The notes under the pieces: model-generated
Database searches by the model: none
What the model saw: the letters and a program-made list of their open reading frames with translations, nothing else
Told to the model about the DNA's origin: nothing
Shown: positions 55,567-64,000 of the stretch, piece by piece
How the letters are laid out: each line of letters begins with the position of its first letter
Position numbering within the stretch: position 1 is the stretch's first letter
Position numbers and translations under genes: made by a program
DNA from: Ditylenchus dipsaci
Taxonomy: Eukaryota > Nematoda > Chromadorea > Rhabditida > Anguinidae
Assembly (NCBI GenBank): GCA_004194705.1
Contig: SADC01001204.1
Span: 1,302,001 to 1,366,000 of the forward strand
Length of the DNA stretch: 64,000 nt
Direction of reading: 5' to 3'

Positions 55567-57374
55567 TCAGTCAGTCTGTTCAACAGCTGCATTGAGCATG
55601 ATGTGCTGCTCTACCGCAGTTTTGAGATCGGAGTCAATCTTCCACAGAAGTGATGAGATCAGAATCCAGCAACCCCCGCTTCAGACCACTAAGCAGTTCG
55701 ACTGAAGTGATGAGATTAGAATCGGACTGAGCGTGCAGCGCTGTCTTCAAATCGTTGTCTTCTTTCAGTATGACCAACCTGCTAGAAATCCATGATTATT
55801 AAAAAAGTCTATGATCAATAACATTGAGTTGTATTTAATTTTGGCCATAGATATACTGAAAATGGGATTTCTGAAAATGGCCATAGATTTCTGAATTTTA
55901 GCCAAACTCGCTCGACCCAATCATGTTTCAACACTTTTAAGACTGAATACCATCCAGAAAAGATGTTTTAAGCGGTGATCGATAACAAAATTTTCCGAGA
56001 ATTTTTGACCGAAATTTTGACTTTTTGCCCTGAACGACCAATGGTCGGAAAAATTTACTTTTTTTTTTCGAAAAGTGTCATCGACACGCCTAAAACATCT
56101 TTTCAGGGATGTTTCAGGTCCAAGAGCATCTAAAAAGTGGTTGAAACATGATTTCGAGAAATCTGGCCAATTTTCAAAATCTTTGGCCATTTTTCAGTAT
56201 TTCCTAGTAATCTATGCCAAAATTATATTCTATGACCAAAATTTAAATATTCTATGGCCAAAATTCAGCATTCTATGGCCAATTTTAAATACCAACCCAT
56301 TAGTGCTAAAAACCCACCTCGTTGTAGAATCTTTCGAATTTAGAAACTCTGCACCTAGAAAAAGTTTCATCTTGGCAAGGCACTGATTTACAAAATTCAT
56401 TTGAGCAGCACTATTCGGAATATTCGCAATGGTCTAAATTCAATCAATACACAGAAATAACCTTTTTTGACGAATAAGAAGAGCTCACCATCTCATCGAA
56501 GGCTGACGGCAAAGCTGTTTGAAGACCATCATTTCCAGCAGGCACGAGGAAGAGCTGTCCATTAGCAAGAGTAGGCATACTTGTCTACCATTAGGCACTT
56601 GCTGACTTCGACGAACAAGAACTTCAGCAGAAATCGGCTAAAAGGAAGGTAAATTCGACACAAGGAAATACCAGAAAAATGAAGAGTAGCCTACATTTCC
56701 AAAAACGACGTTCTGACTTCGAAGAGCACTCCTACCGGCAGCAGATCCTTTGACCTGCTTCTTCTGAGCCGAGTTTGCAGCTAATCCCTTGTCGGCATAT
56801 TCAGAGGCACAGGCACAAGCATCTAAAAAGTAAACTTGAAGGAATGTAAATTTTTGAAGTGAACATACCGGGCTGGAAATCTATTTCAACGACTTGGTCT
56901 TTGCTCTTCACGGTTTCATTATTCGTAGAGGGCACTTTAGCAGCAAGAGATTTCTCAGCATATTCAGAGGCACTGGCGCAAGCATCTACAAAAAGTAAGA
57001 CCGGGATAAACATCGAATTCGCGAATTGAACGTACCGGGCTGGAAATCCATCTCAAACGACTTGATCTTTGCTCTTCACGGCTCGACTATTCGTAGAGGG
57101 CACCTCAGTAGCAAGGGATTTCTCGGCGTATTCGGAGACAGATCGGGCAGCATCTGAAAGTGTATCAGTTACTAGAGTCTGAACGCTCAATCGCATATAA
57201 CACCTTTCAGAGACTCATTTCTTTCCTCGGATGGACTGCTTCGGCTCGGCTGATTGCTTCCACTGAGCTGTTGCTTGGCGCTGAGCATGTAGGCGTATAG
57301 AACTGAGCCAAAATCTCTCTGAGCGAAGCATCGCAATATTCAGAACGACTTTCTTGAGCGTTTGCACCAGCCAT
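55567..57374 (-). CDS. Unrecognised protein with tandem EYAEKSL exons
   Basis: Exons proposed: 57374-57204, 57153-57036, 56985-56869, 56822-56695, 56637-56489, 56433-56318, 55778-55567. Exons 2-4 are tandem copies: each starts mid-codon (G|AT, phase 1) with DAARSVSEYAEKSLATEVPS, DACASASEYAEKSLAAKVPS or DACACASEYADKGLAANSAQ. Exons 2 and 3 also share KSKDQVV...DFQPG and end at phase 1. Exon 1 opens MAGANAQESRSEYCDASL and needs one frame correction before SAKQQLSGSNQPSRSSPSEE. Exon 2 is 118 nt where exon 3 is 117; the extra T makes a stop. Another break lies near 55655. Later exons read QLFLVPAGNDGLQTALPSAF and LKTAVEQHIMLNAAVEQ. No transmembrane segment, signal peptide or known domain. The long intron 6 holds a palindromic insertion. 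Function unknown. Confidence 0.65.
55833..56290. mobile_element. Foldback with GGCCATAGA words in an intron
   Basis: TTTTGGCCATAGATATACTG and AAAATGGCCATAG at the left are mirrored by CTATGGCCAAAATTCAGCAT and TCTATGGCCAATTTTAAAT at the right. Inner arms (TGTTTCAACACTTTTAAGAC region and GGTTGAAACATGATTTCGAG) also mirror. A TTAA is present near both borders. Confidence 0.6.
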
Positions 57375-57472
57375 GATGTTTGAACCGGTAGAAATTAGAC
57401 GAGAGACTGAGAAGCAACTATCTGACACAGCGAAGAAGCGAGAAAATGATCTAAATGAAACATATATGCGAC

Positions 57473-57482
57473 TTTTATATGC
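57473..57482 (-). promoter_or_regulatory. TATA box of the EYAEKSL gene
   Basis: CATATAAAAG on the minus strand, about 100 nt before the ATG at 57374. Confidence 0.5.
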
Positions 57483-58559
57483 CACTCATAATTGGCTTTT
57501 AATACTTCACGTCAGGACAAATATCTAGCAGTTGAAACTTGCAAGTTGCAAAATGGCGAAAATTAGTGGCTGTATGCAGTGACCTCACGAATGTCAGTGT
57601 GACGGTTCGTCACCTCGGCCGATTCGTAACACGGGACGTTTCGTCACCTCCTATTAACACTGGAACGGCCGTGCGTGCTAAACTATGCGTCTTGCGCAGA
57701 ATTTCATGCTGAACACGATGACTGAAAAATTTTACGGAAAAGAGAGGGAAAACAACGGGTAAAACAGCATCTGGAAGTAGGTAATTTTCAACTACTCCCA
57801 ACCACCTCGAATGTAAGCAAAATATGGGTGATACTCGCTCAAATAGACGCACCATCTAGGTGTGTAATATCTCAAAATGGGAGAATGCAAGGCTAGACTT
57901 TTCAAAATGCTTTAATTTATCATTTTTCTCTAATTATAGGCTCGTCGGTTCTTGTCGGTTATCGGGACTACCTTGGTTCATGTGTGACAAGGTAGTCCCA
58001 ATAACCGACAAGAACCGGCTCGTCTCTAATCATGGACTCCCCTCGACGGGTTGAAAAAGGCGCATGCCTATAACTCATCAATTAGAGAACTCAACAATAA
58101 ACTATTTGAACAAAAGACATTTCATCAAAAAAGGTTTCATCAAATTACTTATTTCACAATCACTTGTTTGAATTTTAAATTGTTGGCCAATCGTATATTT
58201 GGTCTCGTACTTGTTCTATCAAAGAACATTTTGGTCAAATCCCTGTTTTGGTCCAGAGTCTACGAAGCGATTCATTATATACTTTGAGGGATGTCAAAGA
58301 GCTGGAATGGTGTCTTAAATACTTCAGTCTTTAAACTTGCAGCGTAACTTTCGCGACGCTGATTTGCTTAGTAAATGATGTGTTTAACTTTTGCATTCTG
58401 AGGAATATGCGAGCGTCTCAGGCTGCGGATCTGGCAGTTCAAATCTCACAATCTCTTAAATGAATTAATAAGATCGTATGATCTCAAATCTGGTTGCTCA
58501 AGTCTTTCCACGCCTTTGAAGACCTATATCTCAACGTCTACCAGACATTTTCATTGTTA
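57483..58559. other. Intergenic with a perfect hairpin
   Basis: 57953-58024 is a hairpin: GGTTCTTGTCGGTTATCGGG, ACTACCTTG, a short loop, then exact complements. At 58435 GGCAGTTCAAATCTC resembles a B box, but no A box or cloverleaf accompanies it. No gene was recognised. Confidence 0.5.
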
Positions 58560-60018
58560 CAGTCGACGCTCGATTTAACATACGGCACGGGACCGAGCCT
58601 AGCCGTATGTAAATCGAGCGTATGTTGTATCGAGCGTACGTTAAATCGAGCGTTACTGTTTTTCTAACTCACTTGCCGTATTTAAACAGAGTTTTCAAAA
58701 AAGAATGCAGTTAACCTCTACATAGCAACCCTCTATATTGCATCCACTCTATATTGCATCCGCTCTTTTGGTTCGGTTGGCCGTTAAAGAAATAAGCTAT
58801 AATTGACCCTCTATATTGCGTCCACCTCTATGTGTATCCACCTCTATATCGCATCTGGGTGGTTTCGGTCCCAGCCGCACATGCAAACCTCTATATTGCA
58901 TCAACAAAGAAGAAATTTTCATTTTTTTATCTCGAACAAAAAATAGTACCTTATTATTAATCTTTTTTTCAACTTTGTCTAATTTGTATCATTCACTTTG
59001 AAAACAGTGAGAACTGCTGTATCCGAGTTGCAAAAATCAGGAAAACCAAGGCATTTCGGGGCGAATTTCGAATGCATTGGGGGCCAAGGCTATCTTATTT
59101 TGAAAGTTCGAAGGTTCGAGTCCACGTGGTAGTATAATTTTTTGTGGCATTTAAGTAGGTCCTGAGCAAGCTTAGGCAGAAGTAGGCCGGCGTATGTTAC
59201 TAAGGTGTTAAAGGAGCTATGTGTTTGCCAGCTTCTGCCATGATTTCGCTTTTTGTGAACCTTCGATGAGTTTTTTTATCTTCCAGAGTGATGACGCGTC
59301 ATTTCTTGCTTGGACTTTGCATAGTTAGCCTAAGAAGAAAAAAATAATCAGTAAAAAGTAACCAATGAACCAAAATGCATGATAACTAAACTAAACAGAA
59401 AACTTGCACTAAAAACTAGGTTGTCGATGCATCGAAAATTTCGATTAATCGAATCGAATCGATAATCGATAATCCAAATTTTCGATTAATCGAATCGAAT
59501 CGATAATCGATAATCGAAATTTTTCGATTAATGAGTGCGATTAATCGATTTCGATTAATCGAATCGACAACCCTACTAAAAACCGCAACGATTTAAAAAT
59601 TACAATTGATTTTTTGATATTTTAATGACCGTATGTTGAATCGAATTGGATTTTATTTCTCATAGAAATAGAATAGAAACAAGATATTAAGTCCTACATG
59701 ATAGTGCAAAAAAAATGAGAACGACGAGTTTTGAAATTTGAGAGGAGAATTTACACATTTTGAGGGGAGATTTACATAATTTGAGGGGTATTTTCATTAA
59801 TTTGGAATATGTTTGTTGACCGTATGTTAAATCGAGTTGGATTTTATTTGTTGGACTGAGCCTGACCGTATGTTAAATCGGCGTATGTTAAATCGAGCGT
59901 ATGTTGTATCGAGTGTCGCTTTGGCTTTATTTCAATCAGACCAACCAAATGTTTTCCAACCGTATGTTAAATCGAGTCGTATGTTAAATCGGGTGTATGT
60001 TAAATCGAGCGTCGACTG
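58560..60018. mobile_element. Pogo-like element of 1.46 kb with nested repeats
   Basis: CAGTCGACGCTCGATTTAAC (58560) and GTTAAATCGAGCGTCGACTG (ending 60018) are exact inverted ends with TA on both sides. GTATGTTAAATCGAGCGTAT-type words are repeated near both ends. Inside are a CTCTATATTGCATCC repeat (58710-58900), a B-box-bearing fragment (GGTTCGAGTCCACGTGG at about 59110) and a hAT-type MITE (59417-59575). No transposase was recognised. Confidence 0.75.
59417..59575. mobile_element. hAT-type MITE rich in ATCGA
   Basis: The ends TAGGTTGTCGATGCATCG and CGATTAATCGAATCGACAAC...CCTA are inverted. An exact 8-bp duplication CTAAAAAC flanks the 159-bp element (59409-59416, 59576-59583). The arms are made of ATTAATCGAATCGA words. 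Confidence 0.85.
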
Positions 60019-60129
60019 TAGTGGAATTTATCGGCCGAAATTTTCCATTGTTTTTTTGGTAAATTCAGTTGTTTCGACCGAATTCACCGAAATAATAATG
60101 GAAAATGTCTGGTAGCTATCTCAACCTAG

Positions 60130-60300
60130 AGCTAATATTTTGCAAATCTGTTTTTTTGCGTTTTTTAAACTCCACGAGCTCTAATGGTTCCACTTTTTAG
60201 ACATTGGTCGAGCATTCCTTGGAGATCGTTTTGAAAATTTTCAGATTTTTGAGGGGTTGAAAAATTATCCCCTGGAGGTTTTAAAGAGATTATACGGTAT
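60130..60300. repeat. TACCGTAT-family MITE, right part
   Basis: The interior words TTTTTTTGCGTTTTTTAAAC and GGTTCCACTTTTTAGACATT and the right end AGAGATTATACGGTA match the family; the left end is missing. Confidence 0.6.
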
Positions 60301-60659
60301 GCGTAATGGCACGTAATGCAGCAAAAAAAGTTTTGCTCTATTCCTTCTCCATCCTCCGTCCACCACAAAAATAGACTGAAAAACTAAAATGTTGGGTTTT
60401 CGTAACTTTTTTTGATAATCACGAGTAAAGCTGTATCCGATCGTGGGCAGTCAATATGGTAGTGAAGTTGATCGTATAGGTCCTGCTTAGGTGCAATTTC
60501 AGGCTAACCCTGCCCTGAAACCGTCCCTGGTTAATCTGCAGGGTGTCTCAAAAGTATTGGGTATTTTTTTGAAAATTTTGTGTACGTAGCCCCGTGCCCG
60601 GTCGATTCCCGATTTTTTCGGGAATCTCCACAAAATATGATTTTGAGTAGAGACAGAAA
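60301..60659. other. Intergenic, nothing recognised
   Basis: No gene. At 60538 GCAGGGTGTCTCAAAAGTAT resembles the text at 18990 (GCAGGGTGTCTCAGAAAACC), a recurrent short repeat. Confidence 0.35.
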
Positions 60660-61270
60660 GTGGGACCAAGCAAGATTCCAAGACAAGATTTTTAGCTGAA
60701 ATTTTGCGGTATAGACGTTTCCTACCAATGTTGCATTTGCAACATTTGGCAGGGAAACGTCACAGGGACGTTTCCCTACAAAATGTTGCATTTTTCAAAT
60801 GTGGCGTTATTTTGTCGAAATACACCTTTAATCAATTGCAAGCTCACGTAATCATTGTCTGTATGTCAGTTGGTGCAATTTTGCTAACAATAATGATTTT
60901 TTATTATTATGCTGAAATATGCTTCGATATTTTTGTTTTTATTTTCTTTTTAGATGAATTCATTCAAATGGACTAACAAGGATATCGTAGAAACTAATAC
61001 CTTTTCATTATTGTTCAAAATTTGATGTTATTGTTTCATTTTGTTATTTGTTGCTTGAATAAATTCGAGAAAAAATGAATTTGCTCGTATGATATAAAAT
61101 TAAATAGTAAAAACAACAAGATAAACATATAAAAAACTGAAATTTGAAAAATGCAACATTTGGTAGGGAAACGTCCCTGTGACGTTTCCCTACCAAATGT
61201 TGCAAATGCAACATTGGTAGGGAAACGTCTACTCACCGAAATTTTGACCAAGACCAAGATTTTTGAAAAC
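60660..61270. mobile_element. Palindrome with TTGGTAGGGAAACGTC arms
   Basis: AACATTTGGCAGGGAAACGT and CAGGGACGTTTCCCTACAAA at 60735-60785 are mirrored by AACATTTGGTAGGGAAACGT and its neighbours at 61145-61240. Each arm is itself a small palindrome. The AT-rich centre carries no supported gene. Confidence 0.7.
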
Positions 61271-61282
61271 GGCCAATCAAGA

Positions 61283-61450
61283 GGTGCCATGGCATTTCGT
61301 CCAAAATTCAGTTCGTTCAAAAGTCAATTCGTCCAAAATGCATTTCGTCCAAAATGCAATTCGTACAAAATGCAGTTCGGGGCGTAATAGTTTCGCCAAT
61401 GAAACTTTTGCCAATGCGATCTCTTCGCCAATGGCATCTTTTCGCGTATA
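61283..61450 (+). repeat. Left end of another array-armed element (FB6 type)
   Basis: GGTGCCATGGCATTTCGTCC starts an array of CATTTCGTCCAAAATG-like words, followed by a second array (TTCGCCAATGAAACTTTTGC). The identical start recurs at 63951 in the same orientation. No mirror-image end lies in the window. Confidence 0.6.
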
Positions 61451-61527
61451 CTCTTAATTTTCTTGGCAAATAAACGAAGAGAAGTGTAAATGTGATTTAA
61501 TTCTTTAAATTGGGGTACACATCTAAT

Positions 61528-63841
61528 GGTTATCAGTAAAAATGCCAAGACAAAAATGCCAAGAGCAAAAATGCCAAGAGCAAAAATGCCAAGAGCAGAA
61601 ATGCCAAGACAAAAATGCCAACAGCAAAAATGCCAACAGCAAAAATGCCAACAGATGTATTGACTGCAACCCCTGCGATTCTGAGCCTAGTCTTGTTTCC
61701 TTATAAAGTAGTTATGTTTAATCGAAAGTTTGCTACGTATTTTACTCATATAGAAGTTTCAATTGAGCTCCTGGGGTTGCTTTTTTCGGGGACTCCTTGT
61801 GTGTCTTTGTGCTTTCATAAATTAATGACATTCACCCTTTATGGTTTATTTTTACACTCAACGGTGCATATCCATCCTCGATGAGTCCAGTTGGATCAAA
61901 TTTTTGTTTTGTTTTTGGCTTCCAAAACCTGTTTTCTGCACTAATTCGAGCATTTTAGAAATGGTTTGACAGAAGTGAAACTACGTTTTGATGGTATTTT
62001 TACAGTTTTTGTAAATCTTGCAAAACGTAATTTAAATAGTGTCAAACCATCTTTAGAATGATCTAATTAGTGCAGAAAACAGGTTTTGGAACCTAAAAAG
62101 CGCGAACTTTTCTGATTTAAATAGACGACCATTTTTAAGCACCACCCAAGTACCATTATCTAGACACCTCCACCTGAGTACGGATAGATGGTCTGTGCCT
62201 TGGTATTACCACCTAAGTACCACTTTCTCGGTACCACCGCCTCCGTCTACCATCTGGATACACTACGGGATACGAAACTATTTCAGAACTGATCTTCCTG
62301 TCAGTCAAGTCGATGTTTTAGCGTTATCAAATCATGTTCAGGGCTCGATTCTGGATAGGGTAAGGTAATTTTTTGCGAAACGTCGCGGACCCAAGAGAGC
62401 GATATAGAGAAACTTAAAAAGTGTCACATCATATCAACCTCCCTTACACAACACTAGCTTTCTCAAAATCCAATGAACAACATGGAACGACCTCGAACAC
62501 ACAATTTATTTAACATTCAAACAACAAGGTTAACAATTTTTCTGAAATTTAATAGCCCTTGTGGTTGGGATTCTTGAAGTAAATTCAACCTGTTGTGTTC
62601 AGACCAAGCTTGGAGTCAACAATTTCCTGAACAGAACGTACCACTTCTGGCTTGCAGTCCGCAATTCAAATCGAGATCTTGTCACCATGCGAGCAAACAT
62701 TGAGTAATGCGCCACTGATATGTTGGTTTAATTCATTGAACTGTCCTCCAAGAATGGCCATGAGAAGTTCCAGCCAGTAGCGATTTAACTTGGTGTGCTA
62801 CAAACAATAGACGTGAAACGAGATAAAAAAACACAAAAGAGAATTAGGCGAACCTTACAAGCTCTCTTCACATCTATGAAGAGCATCTCATTGTTGATAT
62901 TCTTCCCAAATTGGCTTGATTCCCTCTCGAAAGAAGATGTAGTCGGTTCCTAAAAAGGTAAACTTCAGTAGGTGATCGCAACAAGTGTTCAAAATAATAC
63001 CATAGCGAAGCTGGTTAGCGGCGATTACACGATGCTAGAGAGCCCAGAAGATTTCGATTGTATTGATGGAGCACAGCTTGTGAAGACAAACCGACCATTC
63101 GTTGCCCTAAGAACAATGAAGAAGTGAATTTTCTTTGCCGAATACAGACGAAGCAAGAGATGTAATTTGTGCGAGGCAAAGAAAGACATACCGTTCGCTC
63201 ATCAACTGGCTTCCACTTGTCGGAATCTGGCTTCTACACCCAAAACAATCAGGCTGGCACAAGCGCATGCTCGCCTTCCAACTGGTTAAGCTCCATCACA
63301 CCATTTTTATTTTGACAGCACTGCCTACCTATTCCTTTTCTTCGTGAATAGATATATTCAAGCGTTTGCAGGTTACTTGTAGAGATAGCTGTAAATAATT
63401 CATTGTAAATTACAATTTGTAATGCTGTCATATGTAAAAGCATTGATGTATTAACGTTCTTCTACAGGGTTGGCCAAATATTTTGGAACACTTTGAAGGC
63501 GCACAAATTTTACTTTCAGCTGAGTCCGAAATTTCGGATGCTGGAGGTACCAGGAGGTTCTCTTCTACATTTCAGAAATTTACACATAAGCATTCGACTT
63601 TTTGAATCGAAAAAAACTAGAAGGCAAAGTGCTAGTATGGAATAGTTAAAAGATTGACCCGAAGACTAGACTGAGAACCTGAGCTATTGCTGTCAATATA
63701 TCTCTTGGCATTTTTGCTGTTGGCATTTTTGCGTTGGCATTTTTGTCTTGGCATTTCTGCTCTTGGCATTTTTGCTCTTGGCATTTTTGCTCTTGGCATT
63801 TTTGCTCTTGGCATTTTTGTCTTGGTATTTTTACTGACCCC
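61528..63841. mobile_element. Foldback element FB5 with AAAAATGCCAAGA arms
   Basis: The ends GGTTATCAGTAAAAATGCC and GGTATTTTTACTGACCCC are inverted except for a few outermost bases. An exact 8-bp duplication CATCTAAT flanks it (61520-61527, 63842-63849). The arms (61540-61650, 63705-63835) are arrays of AAAAATGCCAAGAGC and its complement. Between them lie an inverted pair of the CTAATTCGAGCAT...GGTTTGACAG repeat (61885-62130) and an eIF4E pseudogene. Confidence 0.87.
62551..63275 (-). pseudogene. eIF4E (cap-binding translation factor) pseudogene in FB5
   Basis: Intact eIF4E binds the mRNA 5' cap. Exon-like blocks: to 63192 (KPDSDKWKPVDER), 63106-63001 (EWSVCLHKL, TIEIFWAL then a stop where Tyr is expected), 62949-62859 (TDYIFFREGIKPIWEE, LFIDVKRA), and 62797 to about 62551 (LNRYWLELLMAILGGQFNEL, ISGALLNVCSHGDKISI, a stop in place of a conserved Trp, EIVDSKLGLN). 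This order and the YWLELLMA, KPIWE and GDKISI motifs are diagnostic. At least four in-frame stops and a frame break near 62905 make it non-functional. Introns with GT/AG borders remain, so it is not a processed copy. It lies wholly inside FB5. Confidence 0.85.
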
Positions 63842-63849
63842 CATCTAAT

Positions 63850-63900
63850 AGCGAATAGATGATCTCTCAGGTTCGACTCCCAGTGGGTGCATAACCTATT
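63850..63900 (+). other. B-box-bearing tRNA-like fragment
   Basis: CAGGTTCGACTCCCAGTGGG is an excellent B box and T arm. No A box was found at the right distance, and FB5 is inserted immediately upstream, so an upstream half may be on the far side at 61500-61527. Confidence 0.35.
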
Positions 63901-63950
63901 TTTTACTCTATATTTGTTAGTAAGTTTACTTTACCTTGGTCCCCGGGCAG

Positions 63951-64000
63951 GAGCAGCCGGTGCCATGGCATTTCGTCCAAAATTCTTTTCGTCCAAAGTC
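63951..64000 (+). repeat. Left end of an array-armed element, cut by window end
   Basis: GGTGCCATGGCATTTCGTCC repeats the 61283 start exactly and continues with CAAAATTCTTTTCGTCCAAA. It runs off the window. Confidence 0.6.

Noticed and set aside
58400..58460. tRNA gene suggested by GGCAGTTCAAATCTC
   Set aside because: The B-box-like word stands alone; no acceptor stem or anticodon arm could be folded.
62600..63200. Altered genetic code suggested by in-frame TGA where eIF4E has Trp
   Set aside because: TAG stops at Tyr positions and a frame break are also present, and Trp is TGG in neighbouring genes; ordinary pseudogene decay explains it.

Overview
The window is nuclear DNA of a metazoan, most likely a nematode. 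The evidence is a nuclear hormone receptor with the nematode-style P-box (CNGCKTFFRR), a cytochrome P450 resembling nematode CYP33-type enzymes (AGMETTSTTLAW, EVQR), short introns of about 40-60 nt ending in TTTTCAG-like acceptors, and no prokaryotic gene organisation. A secreted expansin-like protein joined to a CBM2-like cellulose-binding module suggests a plant-associated lineage, since such proteins are known from plant-parasitic nematodes. Species cannot be named from the sequence.

Host-gene layout: (1) 2880-5553, minus: nuclear hormone receptor, 3' end cut off by a transposable element. (2) 6519-9109, minus: expansin/CBM2 protein. (3) 27608-29086, plus: unrecognised acidic protein built from tandemly duplicated phase-0 exons behind an F-box-like N-terminus. 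(4) 32406-32619 and 39589-39655, minus: two paralogous first exons for tiny secreted peptides, with duplicated promoters. (5) 42113-42310, plus: a possible gene fragment. (6) 46840-51982, minus: a P450 with several one-base frame breaks and a damaged haem motif. (7) 55567-57374, minus: a second unrecognised gene with tandemly duplicated (phase-1) exons. (8) 62551-63275, minus: an eIF4E pseudogene lying inside a mobile element.

The remainder, roughly three quarters, is DNA transposons, nearly all palindromic: a decayed hAT (20759-23913) nested in a TTAA-flanked palindrome, GC-rich and short hAT-type foldbacks with 8-bp target duplications, Mutator-like elements with 9-10-bp duplications, pogo-like TA-flanked MITEs (TIR CAGTCGA), TTAA-flanked foldbacks, a TACCGTATTT... 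MITE family, and large palindromes with a GC hairpin core.

The most distinctive system is a group of five foldback elements (1310-2689, 24380-26394, 33232-36256, 54095-54934, 61528-63841). In each, the terminal inverted repeats are arrays of a short word in mirror orientation. The outermost bases are G-rich (GG...), and each element is flanked by its own 8-bp target-site duplication (CAAAAAAC, GACAAAAC, GTTGCCTC, TTCAAAAG, CATCTAAT). Arm sequences differ completely between elements while the architecture is constant. One element carries a captured, intron-containing eIF4E copy.

One-base length differences recur in coding exons, often as a missing base in a G or C run. They could be real pseudogenisation or uncorrected homopolymer errors in a long-read assembly. 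All positions were read by eye; exon borders are proposals from frame, phase and splice motifs.
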